A stretch of 45,493 nucleotides of DNA from an uncultured Candidatus Melainabacteria bacterium (GCA_949841365.1 CATKZI010000008.1:1-45493); one strand, 5' to 3'; shown: positions 8,523 to 16,527, counted from the stretch's first letter. Notes: a model not told the origin generated them from the sequence alone. Translations and numbers: made by a program.

Positions 8523-9953
8523 CTATTTCAAAATATTTTCTAATGTATTTATCATACAAGATTTGAATTGTTCACATTCTGTTTCGTCTTTAGCTTCAAA
8601 TCTTAATGTGAATACGGGTTCTGTATTGCTTTGGCGGATTAGTGCAAAACCACCGTCAAATACTATTCTCATACCGTCAAGTGTTATAATTTCCTTGATT
8701 TCTGAGCCGAAAAGGTCTTTGTTGCTTTCTACGCAGCCTTTAACTTTTTCCAATGTTTGTTTTTTAAGTTCATTCGGACATGGAAAGCGGACTTCTGCTG
8801 ATGAACAAACTTCATCAAACGGTTTCAGCATTTCTGAAATTGTAAAGTTTGGATTAATTTTTTTATGTTTGGAAATAATTTCAATAATTCTGCATCCTGC
8901 ATAAACAGCATCATCAAAGCCGTAATATCTGTCTTTAAAGAATGTATGACCGCTCATTTCGCCTGCAAGTGTTGCATTTGTTTCTTTCATTTTATCTTTA
9001 ATATATCCATGACCTGTTTTGCACATAACAGCATTACCGCCATGTTTATTAATCTGGTCAAAAAGCACCTGAGAGCATTTTACTTCGCTTACAACAGTCG
9101 GTTTTTCTCCGCTGTTAATTAAATCCATAGCATAAATTAATAATAATTTATCGCCTGTTAAAAATCTTCCCTGAGCATCAATAATGCCGATTCTGTCGCT
9201 GTCACCGTCATATGCGATACCAATATCAGCTTTGTTTTCAACAACAACTTCTTTTAATGTATCAAGAGTTTTTTCCACACTCGGATTTGGGTGATGGTTC
9301 GGGAAATTCCCGTCAGGTTCTGAGAAAAGTTCAATAACTTCGCAGCCTAATTCTCTGTATAACTTAGGACCTACAATACCGCCTGTAGCATTTGCGCTGT
9401 CTACAACGACTTTTACGCCTTCACCTACACGTCCGAATTTTTCTTTCATTTCTTTAATATAGTCAGGAATGATATTGTATTCTTTAACTTTGCCTATTGA
9501 TAAAGCTTGTTTATCAGACCAGATATTAAATGTAACTTCTTTGACTTCTGCAATTTGTTTCTCGGTTAATGTACTTTTATTATAAGTCATTTTTAATCCG
9601 TTATATTCAGACGGATTGTGGCTTGCAGTAATAATAGCAGCCGCAATTATATCATATCCCGGAATTCCGACAACTTCTGAATAATATCCGATAGGAGTCG
9701 GTGCTAAGCCTAAATGAATTACATTAGCGCCTGTTGAAGTTATACCTTCTGTTAAAGCTTTTTCCAATGCGGGTGAATGTAATCTAGCATCACGAGTGAC
9801 TGTAATCCACATATCTTTTTCATTTTTACCCGACTGTTGTTTGAGCCATTCAACAAAGCCTCTGCCTGTATTATAATATAATTCTTCTGTAATATCTTCG
9901 CCGTAAATTCCTCTTATGTCGTTTTTGCCGAAAGCATGTTCATATCTTTTCAT
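8523..9953 (-). CDS. Phosphomannomutase / phosphoglucomutase
   Basis: This 476-aa member of the alpha-D-phosphohexomutase family interconverts sugar 1- and 6-phosphates for nucleotide-sugar and polysaccharide synthesis. All four motifs are visible: the catalytic TASHNP (Ser near residue 111), the metal-binding DGDSDRIG loop, the sugar-binding GEMSGH loop and the C-terminal phosphate-binding RQSNTEP. The DIRGIYGEDITEE start is typical of bifunctional PMM/PGM rather than phosphoglucosamine mutase. A good AGGAG lies 7 nt before the ATG. It is divergent from an ABC permease only 28 nt away. Confidence 0.92.
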   Translation of the reverse strand: MKRYEHAFGKNDIRGIYGEDITEELYYNTGRGFVEWLKQQSGKNEKDMWITVTRDARLHSPALEKALTEGITSTGANVIHLGLAPTPIGYYSEVVGIPGYDIIAAAIITASHNPSEYNGLKMTYNKSTLTEKQIAEVKEVTFNIWSDKQALSIGKVKEYNIIPDYIKEMKEKFGRVGEGVKVVVDSANATGGIVGPKLYRELGCEVIELFSEPDGNFPNHHPNPSVEKTLDTLKEVVVENKADIGIAYDGDSDRIGIIDAQGRFLTGDKLLLIYAMDLINSGEKPTVVSEVKCSQVLFDQINKHGGNAVMCKTGHGYIKDKMKETNATLAGEMSGHTFFKDRYYGFDDAVYAGCRIIEIISKHKKINPNFTISEMLKPFDEVCSSAEVRFPCPNELKKQTLEKVKGCVESNKDLFGSEIKEIITLDGMRIVFDGGFALIRQSNTEPVFTLRFEAKDETECEQFKSCMINTLENILK

Positions 9954-9975
9954 ATCAATTCTCCTATTGTATAAT
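9947..9975 (+). promoter_or_regulatory. Promoter of leaderless ABC permease gene
   Basis: TTTTCA (9947-9952), a 17-bp spacer and a perfect TATAAT (9970-9975) lie 6 nt before the ATG at 9982. Transcription would start at or very near the start codon. Confidence 0.65.
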
Positions 9976-9981
9976 TATAGC

Positions 9982-10854
9982 ATGAAAAAGTTTCTGAGCG
10001 AGTTATTGAATAAACAAAGTATAGCCGGATGGGTATTTATTATGCCTGCAGTTGTCGGAACTTTTATATTTATTATTATCCCTGTTATATGTTCATTCGG
10101 GCTCAGTTTTACAAAATGGGATTTATTAAACCCGATACAGTTTGTAGGATTTGATAACTACAAAGAAATTTTCACAGAACCATTATTCTATAAAATTTTA
10201 TGGAATACGGTCGTGTTTGCGCTCTCTACTTCTGTTTTTGGAGTAATTATTCCGTTAGTATTGGCTTGTATATTAAACTCTAAAATCAGAGGTTCGGAGT
10301 TTTATAAAACGGCGTATTTTCTGCCGTTTATTACCCCTATGATTGTAATCGGAGTTGTCTGGGAATGGATTTTTGATCCCAATATCGGGCTTTTAAAACA
10401 TTTACATATAAATTGGCTTTATGACCCGCATTATGCGATGTCAGCATTGATTATTGTATCTGTATGGAAACTTATCGGGTATAATATGGTAATATTTTTA
10501 TCTGCTTTATCAGGAATCTCTCAAAGTATGTTTGAAGCTTCTAAAATAGATGGCGCAAATGCTTTTCAGACATTTAAAAATGTCACTGTGCCACTGCTTT
10601 CTCCTACAATTTTCTTTGTTGTAATAATAACAGCGATAAGTTCATTACAAGTATTTGATTTAATTTATTTAATGACACAGGGCGGACCTTTGGACAGCAC
10701 TAATGTTCTTGTTTATGCGGTTTATAAAAATGCGTTTGAATACTTCAACGCAGGCAAAGCTTCTGCTATTGCCTACGTTTTGTTTGTTATTATTTTAGTA
10801 TTGACACTTATTCAGTGGAATTTACGTAAAAAATTAGTTTATAATGAAGATTAA
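9982..10854 (+). CDS. Sugar ABC transporter permease (MalF/UgpA type)
   Basis: This 290-aa inner-membrane permease has six predicted hydrophobic segments. The EAA loop contacting the ATPase is visible as EASKIDGANAFQTFKNVTVPLLSPT. The AGWVFIMPAVVGTFIFIIIP start and YLMTQGGP are typical of the carbohydrate uptake (CUT1) group. The start at 9982 is chosen because the perfect TATAAT lies just upstream; a longer frame reaches back into the PMM gene but has no signal. No second permease, substrate-binding protein or ATPase gene is adjacent, which is unusual because CUT1 systems need two permeases. Partners must be elsewhere, or this is a relic. Confidence 0.88.
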   Translation: MKKFLSELLNKQSIAGWVFIMPAVVGTFIFIIIPVICSFGLSFTKWDLLNPIQFVGFDNYKEIFTEPLFYKILWNTVVFALSTSVFGVIIPLVLACILNSKIRGSEFYKTAYFLPFITPMIVIGVVWEWIFDPNIGLLKHLHINWLYDPHYAMSALIIVSVWKLIGYNMVIFLSALSGISQSMFEASKIDGANAFQTFKNVTVPLLSPTIFFVVIITAISSLQVFDLIYLMTQGGPLDSTNVLVYAVYKNAFEYFNAGKASAIAYVLFVIILVLTLIQWNLRKKLVYNED

Positions 10855-11237
10855 GCAGTGTAATCTCTCATAATTTTTTCTGCAGTAACATCACATGTAA
10901 CATTACTTGTCCCCATTAAGCTTCTAAAATCTCTGCCTAAAATAGCAAGCTGTTGAATCCCGTTATAAGTAGCTTCTGCAGGTGTTTTTGCATCAGATGC
11001 CTGAGCAATAAATGAACGCTTGCCATGTCTGAAGTTAGAAAATATTTTTCCGTCAGGGGTAGTGCCGTGAAATATTGTAATTTCTCCTGAATTAGCATGT
11101 GAAAGTCTATATAATGCTTCATCAAGTCCTCTCAAACAATTATTTTCTTTAGCCCATTTTACTGTATCTGCAAATTGCTTAGTTTTTGCAAAATTTGCAC
11201 TGAATGCAGGGGAGTAGCCGTTTCGTTGAATTTCCAT
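10851..11237 (-). CDS. Hypothetical protein with SPAFSANF N-terminus
   Basis: A 128-aa soluble-looking protein beginning MEIQRNGYSPAFSANF. I do not recognise a family. It has no signal peptide or membrane segment and a mixed alpha/beta composition. AAGGAGATA lies about 10 nt before the ATG, supporting expression. Its end overlaps the end of the convergent ABC permease gene by 4 bp. Confidence 0.7.
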   Translation of the reverse strand: MEIQRNGYSPAFSANFAKTKQFADTVKWAKENNCLRGLDEALYRLSHANSGEITIFHGTTPDGKIFSNFRHGKRSFIAQASDAKTPAEATYNGIQQLAILGRDFRSLMGTSNVTCDVTAEKIMRDYTA

Positions 11238-11368
11238 TTTAATGTATCTCCTTTTTTTTACTTTAAAACCTGTAAATAAATATTTTGCTGTTTAGTAAAG
11301 ATTTGTTTCAATGAATTAAAGTTTTTTTGAATTTGTGCCGTCTTATATTTTATAGGAGAGTGTGTGTC

Positions 11369-11500
11369 ATGTTTGAAGACTTAAAAAAAGAAAATATTAT
11401 AATTGATATCACTAATTTAATCGGTAATTTAGATGCTGATACTGATGCATATTGTGAATTTATGAAAGGTGTAATTTTAAATACATCAGGATTAAACTAG
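11369..11500 (+). CDS. Small hypothetical protein (43 aa)
   Basis: A short reading frame (MFEDLKKENIIIDITN and so on) is preceded by AGGAGA at good distance from the ATG. It is acidic, without a signal peptide or membrane segment. It occupies the otherwise empty 300-nt stretch between the SPAFSANF orphan and the flavoprotein. Only the ribosome site and the amino-acid composition support it. Confidence 0.45.
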   Translation: MFEDLKKENIIIDITNLIGNLDADTDAYCEFMKGVILNTSGLN

Positions 11501-11541
11501 TGTCTGATGTAAAAATTTATCGTTAATTTTATATTGCGATT

Positions 11542-12897
11542 ATGAAAATCGTAATTTTAGGTGGTGTCGCAGCAGGTGCAAAGGCAGCCGCAAAAGCAAG
11601 AAGAATGTTATCTGATGCAGAAATAAATTTATACACAGATGATACGCATATTTCTTATTCGGCATGCGGACTTCCATATTATATAGAGGGTAATTTCGAG
11701 GATTACAGAATGCTTTTAGTGCGTTCTCCCGAAGAATTTGAAGCTGTGAATGTTCATATTCACTTAAGACACAGAGCAGTAAAAATTATTCCTTGCTGTA
11801 AACAAGTTTTGATACAGGATTTGGACAATAATAAAGTTGAGCTGGTTGATTATGATAAATTAATCATTGCAACAGGCGCCAGACCTACAATTCCGCCTAT
11901 TAAAAATATTAATTTGAAAAATATATTTACGGTCAGAAAAATTGAAGACGGTATTGCAATCAATGAAAAAGCACTGAAGTCAAAAAACGCAGTAATACTC
12001 GGTGGCGGTTATATTGGCATTGAAATGCTTGAAGCACTTGTAAAACAAAACCTTCATGTTACATTATTCGAGTATTCTGACTATATAATGCGCCACTTTG
12101 ATCCTGATATGTCAAATTTGATTTACGAACAGCTTATGTCAACTTCAGATGGCAGATTTGAGATTTATACAAACGAACTTGTAACAGAATTTTCCGGTGA
12201 TAATAACGGAGTTAATACAGTCAAGACAGGTTCCGGCAAAGTTTTGGATGTTGATATGGTAATTGTAGCTGCAGGCGCAACTCCAAACGTTGAAATTGCA
12301 CGCGAAGCCGGTATTGAAATTGGCATAACAGGTGCTATAAAAGTTAACGACAGAATGCAGACAAATTTTGAAGATATCTATGCTTGCGGTGACTGTGTTG
12401 AAGAAAATCTTTTAATTTCTAACACAAAAATTTGGATGCCCTTAGGCTCAAATGCAAATAAAGAGGGACGAACGGCAGGTATTAACGCATGCGGAGGCGA
12501 CGACAGATTCCATGGAGTTCTCGGGTCTGCTGTGACAAGGTGTTTGTCTTTAACAATGTCATTAACGGGATTAACGGTTGAAAATGCAGAAAAAATCGGG
12601 TACGAAGCTGTATTTGTAAAGGTAACCAAAAATGACAAAGTCGGTTATATGCCCGATGTAAATAATATTACGCTAAAACTTGTTGCAGATAAAAAAACGG
12701 GACTTTTGCTCGGATGTCAGGCTGTTGGAACAGGTGATGCTGATAAAAGGGTTAATACTATAACTTCTGCTCTGCTTGCAAAACTGACAGTTGAAGATTT
12801 CTTCAAAAACGACATCACTTATGCACCGCCATATTCTCCAACGATTGATCCTCTGTTAAATGCAGCACAGATATTATTGGGTCAGCTTGAAAAATAA
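11542..12897 (+). CDS. CoA-disulfide reductase-like FAD/NAD(P)H oxidoreductase
   Basis: This 451-aa pyridine nucleotide-disulfide oxidoreductase belongs to the single-cysteine branch (CoA-disulfide reductase, NADH oxidase, NADH peroxidase). It has the FAD-binding GGVAAGAKAA at the N-terminus and the active-site Cys42 in SYSACGLPYYI. It also has an NAD(P)-binding GGGYIGIE motif near residue 155 and the second FAD motif DIYACGDCVE. A rhodanese domain is absent. The likely role is thiol redox or peroxide/oxygen detoxification in an anaerobe; the electron acceptor cannot be decided. TATATT lies 6 nt before the ATG with no ribosome site, so the mRNA is probably leaderless. A prepilin gene follows 37 nt downstream. 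Confidence 0.87.
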   Translation: MKIVILGGVAAGAKAAAKARRMLSDAEINLYTDDTHISYSACGLPYYIEGNFEDYRMLLVRSPEEFEAVNVHIHLRHRAVKIIPCCKQVLIQDLDNNKVELVDYDKLIIATGARPTIPPIKNINLKNIFTVRKIEDGIAINEKALKSKNAVILGGGYIGIEMLEALVKQNLHVTLFEYSDYIMRHFDPDMSNLIYEQLMSTSDGRFEIYTNELVTEFSGDNNGVNTVKTGSGKVLDVDMVIVAAGATPNVEIAREAGIEIGITGAIKVNDRMQTNFEDIYACGDCVEENLLISNTKIWMPLGSNANKEGRTAGINACGGDDRFHGVLGSAVTRCLSLTMSLTGLTVENAEKIGYEAVFVKVTKNDKVGYMPDVNNITLKLVADKKTGLLLGCQAVGTGDADKRVNTITSALLAKLTVEDFFKNDITYAPPYSPTIDPLLNAAQILLGQLEK

Positions 12898-12934
12898 ACG
12901 ATAATAATATATAATAAATTTGAAGGAGGAAAAT

Positions 12935-13683
12935 ATGAGAGATTTATACGAAGCTCGTACGTTCGGGGGGGGGGCGCTTCTTTAGCCTTTACTCTTGCTG
13001 AGGTTTTAATTACATTAGGTATAATTGGAATTGTAGCTGCTTTAACTATACCTACATTGGTAAATAAATATAAAATAAAACAATATGAAGTTGGATTTAA
13101 AAAAGCATATTCTCTTTTAAATGAAGCTGTTAAAACAATTAACGCAAATGACTTTATTATTTCTGAAAATGTAACTTGCGGTGTATGTACTCAAAATTAT
13201 GATTATGTTAAGAATTGTCAATGTTTTCCACTTATTCTGTCAAAAAGTTTTAAAGGTGCTGAGAACTTAAAACCAAGATTTTCCAATAATAGTATAACTT
13301 ACAAATCATTTGATGGTTCAGTTTATGGAGGTTTACTTATGGATGACGGATTTTTTGAATTACCTAATGGAATGAGCGTTTTTTTTGAAATTCAGGATTC
13401 TACAAATAATCCAGTTATTATAATTGACACAAACGGTTATGAAAAACTTCCAAATCGTTATGGATTTGATACTTTTGCTTTTATAATAGGAAAATATGAT
13501 AAAATTCATGGTGTTGGTGATCCTAATATAGTATATACCGGTCCATTTAAAACATCCGGTGGAAGAACGGTTTGGCCGGTTAGTACATATTGTAATGCTG
13601 ATGTAAAAAACAGCAACAATGGATTTTCCTGTGCTTATAAAGCTCTTAATGAAAGTGATTATTGGAAAAAACTTCCTCACTAA
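12935..13683 (+). pseudogene. Type IV prepilin gene, out of frame at a G10 tract (possibly phase-variable)
   Basis: A strong GAAGGAGGA site precedes ATG at 12935. The initial frame reads MRDLYEARTFGGG and then hits TAG at 12983. The rest of the gene is in another frame: ASLAFTLAEVLITLGIIG and a complete pilin-like body of about 225 residues ending at 13683. The switch point is a run of exactly ten G (12965-12974). Eight or eleven G would restore one frame joining the leader to FTLAEV. So this is either a pilin gene switched off by slipped-strand mispairing or a homopolymer sequencing error. The body has Cys pairs and a GFSCAYKAL end similar to the prepilin at 7477-8199. Its 3' end overlaps the convergent FAD oxidoreductase by 38 bp. 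Confidence 0.8.
12965..12974 (+). repeat. Poly-G (G10) homopolymer in the prepilin leader
   Basis: Ten consecutive G residues lie in an AT-rich gene, a few codons after the start and just before the pilin transmembrane helix. The position and length are typical of contingency-locus mononucleotide tracts. Confidence 0.9.
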
Positions 13684-14929
13684 TATATTTAGCGACACCT
13701 TCTCCCATTGAAAAACAGCTTGCCTGAACACGTAATGCACCCTGTGCCATAAAATCGGCAGACAAACAGCGTCCTGCGACAAACAAGTTTTTGATATCAG
13801 CTGACATTAAGCTTTCAATCGGTAATTGATAATCCTGAACCTTATGTAACGTTGATTTATTTTTATCTTTTGAATGAACGTCAACGGGATAATTTGAAAT
13901 AACTACCGGATTTTCAAACTTTTTACCTGATTTTAAATCTTCAATTGTATAAACATATCTACCTTTAATTCGGTTTGAAACCCTTACCCCAAGCATATCT
14001 GCGATGTTTGATATATAAGCATTTTCAAACCCCGGAAAATAGATTTTACAAAAGTTTGACAGCCGTAAAATACTTTCTCTTGCTAGCCTTAAAGTTGTTG
14101 AGTAGTCATTATTTTCAACTATTCTCGGACAATTAAATGCAATACTGTCAGGCATTCCTGCAACGGTAAACACCTGAAAATAGTTTCTGTCAGTGTCTTT
14201 TAATACTCCTTTCTCTACTGCATCCTCAAATAAAGGCGCTAAAGCCCACTTTTTGCCTGTATCCCACGTATAAGCAGTAGAAAGATGAGTAACACCGTCA
14301 ATATTTTCGATAGTAGTAATATCTCTATCAGTATCAAAGTCCTTTAACCAACTTGCAAATTTATCAATATTAATTCCACTCATAATAAAACGCAAACTTG
14401 TCGGTTGAAGTTCATGATTTTCCAAAAATTCACAATTACAAATTTTTCCGATTTCACAATTTCCTGTCGCATCAATTATATATCTCGCTCCGATATTTAC
14501 CAATAATGCATTTTGTAACTTGTCGATATATTCAGATAATATTTTTTGTTTTATAATAACTTCTTTAATTGACTTATCTTCTTGTATTACACCCTGTATC
14601 TCTGCTCCAAAAAGCACTTCTACTCCTGCTTTTCCCATTAGTCTGTCTAAAGCAATTTTTGCAAGTTCGGGATTGAACCATCCACGGTTATTTTGATAAG
14701 TCACTTGCCCTCCCATTGTCTGCAATTCTGCAATTAGTGCATCGTAAAACTCAGTGTTTACCTGATTATCACCTGATTTCATAACGGGAATGACAAGCCC
14801 AGAGGTAATTGTACCCCCAAGATGTATGTTTTTTTCTATTAAAAGCGTTTTTAATCCGAGTTTTCCAGCTGTATAAGCGGCTGCACAGCCCGCAGCTCCG
14901 CCGCCTGCAACTACTACATCATATTCCAT
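13646..14929 (-). CDS. FAD-dependent oxidoreductase
   Basis: A 427-aa flavoprotein. The N-terminus has the dinucleotide-binding fingerprint VVVAGGGAAGCAAAY with a following acidic LLIEK strand. Other signs are GGTITSG, IDATGNCEIG and the C-terminal LFVAGRCLSADFMAQGALR, which fit the FAD_oxidored-type family; the substrate is unknown. It is not the DAO-type FAD domain of MnmC. AGGAG lies 6 nt before the ATG. The start overlaps the mnmD stop by 11 bp, so the two were transcribed together before the phage split mnmD. In the present arrangement its normal upstream transcript is cut by the prophage. Confidence 0.88.
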   Translation of the reverse strand: MEYDVVVAGGGAAGCAAAYTAGKLGLKTLLIEKNIHLGGTITSGLVIPVMKSGDNQVNTEFYDALIAELQTMGGQVTYQNNRGWFNPELAKIALDRLMGKAGVEVLFGAEIQGVIQEDKSIKEVIIKQKILSEYIDKLQNALLVNIGARYIIDATGNCEIGKICNCEFLENHELQPTSLRFIMSGINIDKFASWLKDFDTDRDITTIENIDGVTHLSTAYTWDTGKKWALAPLFEDAVEKGVLKDTDRNYFQVFTVAGMPDSIAFNCPRIVENNDYSTTLRLARESILRLSNFCKIYFPGFENAYISNIADMLGVRVSNRIKGRYVYTIEDLKSGKKFENPVVISNYPVDVHSKDKNKSTLHKVQDYQLPIESLMSADIKNLFVAGRCLSADFMAQGALRVQASCFSMGEGVAKYISEEVFSNNHFH

Positions 14930-15458
14930 TGCTTCTCCTGTATTGTTTTATATATTTTGAACTTGATATTAAATTAGAATTTTCGACTTCAATTTTATGA
15001 GACGCTATAATCGCCTCATTATTAAGCGTTAAATTTTCATCACGATAAAATATACCTGCCTTTGTTTTCATAAGCCCTAAATCGTATTCTGAGAGTTCAT
15101 GTTTTATAAGTGTTTTATTTTTGACAGCAATTGTGCCTGTAAATTTTTTAGCGCTTTCTGAATATATTTTTCCGACGAAAAATCCTGCATTCTGAAAAGC
15201 ATTTCTAACCTGTGCTGAATTTGAGTAGGTTAAAATCATTCCATCATCTTCCAAGTGCTCATAAAGCAGTTTGAAAAAATCAATTGTCCATAAGCAGGGG
15301 CATTTTACCGGTGTAAAAGCATCCAAAAATACATAATTATATATGTTATTATCATTTTTTAGAGCAGTCCTTGCATCCTCTATGCTGAGCTTAAAATCAA
15401 AATCAAGCAATTTAAGGGTATTAGATGCATTTTTATAACATGTCGACAGGTGGTGATA
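14919..15458 (-). pseudogene. mnmD: mnmD-like tRNA methyltransferase, 3' fragment (left of prophage)
   Basis: The C-terminal 179 codons of a MnmD/DUF752-type methyltransferase, which in the classic pathway converts nm5(s2)U34 to mnm5(s2)U34 of tRNA. The catalytic core motif VFLDAFTP, then CLWTIDFFKLL and TYSNSAQVRNAFQNAGFFVGK, are diagnostic. There is no start codon of its own: the frame continues open into the prophage antisense to VP5, which is probably chance. Upstream codons FLHNIYY are encoded by the 21-bp att repeat. The same codons end the 5' fragment at 20983-21630, so excision rebuilds one continuous 395-aa protein. Confidence 0.88.
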
Positions 15459-15476
15459 ATAGATATTATGTAAGAA
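15449..15476 (+). other. attL: dif-like Xer site
   Basis: An 11-6-11 arrangement: GGTGGTGATAA, TAGATA, TTATGTAAGAA. By my count it matches the E. coli dif site at 20 of 28 positions, including GGTG, ATAA and TTATGT. The left arm is host DNA; the right arm is shared with attR. The last bases (AAGAAGGAG) also form the ribosome site of VP5. Confidence 0.8.
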
Positions 15477-15477
15477 G
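15457..15477 (+). repeat. Prophage direct repeat, left copy
   Basis: The left copy of the 21-bp repeat that bounds the prophage, identical to 20981-21001. Left of it is GGTGGTGA (host); right of it is GAGAAAAAAATG (phage). Confidence 0.92.
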
Positions 15478-15486
15478 GAGAAAAAA

Positions 15487-15834
15487 ATGTTATTTAGTAT
15501 TCTAGACACCAAGACAAAAATGTTTGGCCCTTTATTTGAAGCTGAGACTGTTGAAGGAGCTCGACGTGTTATTTTCCAAACTTTGTTACGTGATGATACT
15601 TCAAATTTAAGTCTTTTTCCCGGTGATTTTACTTTATGTTCTCTTGGAGATTTCTCGCATGACACTGGTTTGTTAACTCCTTCAATTTTGATAACTGAAT
15701 GTGTTATATCAGAAATTTCTGATGAGGTCAAAAAATATATAGAACTTAAACGTTCTGAATTTATGAAAGGAGATGTTAAAAATGACGATATCGTCGAAAC
15801 TTCAAGTGATATTGAAAGTTCTGTCTGTGATTGA
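15487..15834 (+). CDS. Microvirus nonstructural protein VP5
   Basis: A 115-aa protein of the gokushovirus VP5 (ORF5) family. It begins LFSILDTKTKMFGPLFEAETVEGARRVIFQTLLRD, then FPGDFTLCSLGDFSHDTG, both recognisable family blocks. The function is poorly known; it has been proposed to bind DNA or regulate ssDNA production. AAGAAGGAG lies 6 nt before the ATG, and this ribosome site overlaps the end of the att repeat. In the circular phage the gene lies directly downstream of VP4; in the lysogen it is cut off from that upstream sequence. Confidence 0.85.
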   Translation: MLFSILDTKTKMFGPLFEAETVEGARRVIFQTLLRDDTSNLSLFPGDFTLCSLGDFSHDTGLLTPSILITECVISEISDEVKKYIELKRSEFMKGDVKNDDIVETSSDIESSVCD

Positions 15835-15892
15835 ACGTACGGTTGAATTTATTGTTAATTTGTTAGGTAAAGATGAAGTACAAAACACTTAG
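15782..15892 (+). CDS. Small phage protein (36 aa) overlapping the VP5 end
   Basis: MTISSKLQVILKVLSVIERTVEF and so on, ending TAG. A strong AAAGGAG lies 9 nt before the ATG, inside the VP5 3' end, and the frame overlaps VP5 by 53 nt in another frame. The peptide is an amphipathic or hydrophobic helix of about 25 residues with a charged C-terminus. No family is recognised; small overlapping genes in this position occur in microviruses. Confidence 0.6.
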   Translation: MTISSKLQVILKVLSVIERTVEFIVNLLGKDEVQNT

Positions 15893-15926
15893 TTCCAATT
15901 TAAAGTCTCTTATACTTTTAAGTCTT

Positions 15927-15943
15927 GAGGGTTTTTCGCCCTC
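15927..15943 (+). terminator. Hairpin between VP5 region and VP3, possible terminator
   Basis: GAGGG and CCCTC arms enclose a 7-nt loop and are followed by a T-rich stretch broken by single C/G residues. It may be a weak terminator or an mRNA-stabilising hairpin in the phage transcript. Confidence 0.45.
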
Positions 15944-16026
15944 GGCTTTTCTTTGTCTTTTTCGTTGGTTGTTTGATTTGTATCCCTTTAACTTAAAATT
16001 TTTGTTAAAAATGAAAGGAAAAATTG

Positions 16027-16527
16027 ATGAAATTCAAAACACCTTATCAAGAACTTCCTAGATGTTCTTTAACTTTTGAGAAGTGTAGTTTGACTGAACA
16101 GGACCATAAGGATGAATGTGATATTGGCAAAATTATTGCAAGTTATGTTCGTACTGGTCAATTGCCGCCTCAATCTCAGCCTTCTTATATTGATTGTACA
16201 GATGTCCAGGATTATGAAACTGCTCAAATGCTTATTGCTGAAGTTAATTCTCAATTTAATTCTCTCCCTGCTGTTGATAGGGAGAGGTTCGTTAATGTTA
16301 AGAATTATCTTAATTTTGTTGCAAATCCCGAAAATCTTAGAGAGTGTTATGAGAAAAATTATATTAATCGTGATACAGTAGATATCTCTAAAGTATATCC
16401 TGAAAGATATCAAGTTTCGGAAGTCAAAAATCCAACGCCAGGTGTCGGTTCGCCAGACGTAAGCGCGCCTGGAACGCTGGCGTCGTCTGTCGAACCTTCT
16501 GCGCCTGTTACACAGGTAGCAGACTAA
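16027..16527 (+). CDS. Microvirus internal scaffolding protein VP3
   Basis: A 166-aa scaffolding protein needed for procapsid assembly and absent from the mature virion. The block SLTEQDHKDECDIGKIIASYVRTG is the standard gokushovirus VP3 signature. The C-terminal 30 residues are Pro/Ser/Ala/Val-rich and encoded by an unusually GC-rich stretch (about 16435-16510) for this AT-rich element. The ATG at 16027 is chosen over the TTG one codon earlier; AAAGGAAA lies before it. A strong hairpin starts immediately after the stop. Confidence 0.88.
   Translation: MKFKTPYQELPRCSLTFEKCSLTEQDHKDECDIGKIIASYVRTGQLPPQSQPSYIDCTDVQDYETAQMLIAEVNSQFNSLPAVDRERFVNVKNYLNFVANPENLRECYEKNYINRDTVDISKVYPERYQVSEVKNPTPGVGSPDVSAPGTLASSVEPSAPVTQVAD

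Noticed and set aside
12965-12974. G10 run as simple sequencing error
   Set aside because: Kept as an alternative, not adopted: the tract's position and the intact frames on both sides favour phase variation, but raw reads are needed.
13646-14929. FAD oxidoreductase as the MnmC1 partner of mnmD
   Set aside because: It overlaps mnmD and so looks operonic, but the motifs fit the FAD_oxidored type and not the DAO-type domain of MnmC1.
15449-15476. Considered as the chromosome's own dif site
   Set aside because: It lies inside a coding gene; true dif is usually intergenic. I call it dif-like only. A genome-wide search and replication-terminus skew would decide.
15873-16061. 62-aa hydrophobic frame between VP5 and VP3
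   Set aside because: It runs through a terminator-like hairpin, overlaps VP3 and has only a weak ribosome site; probably a by-product of T-rich DNA.
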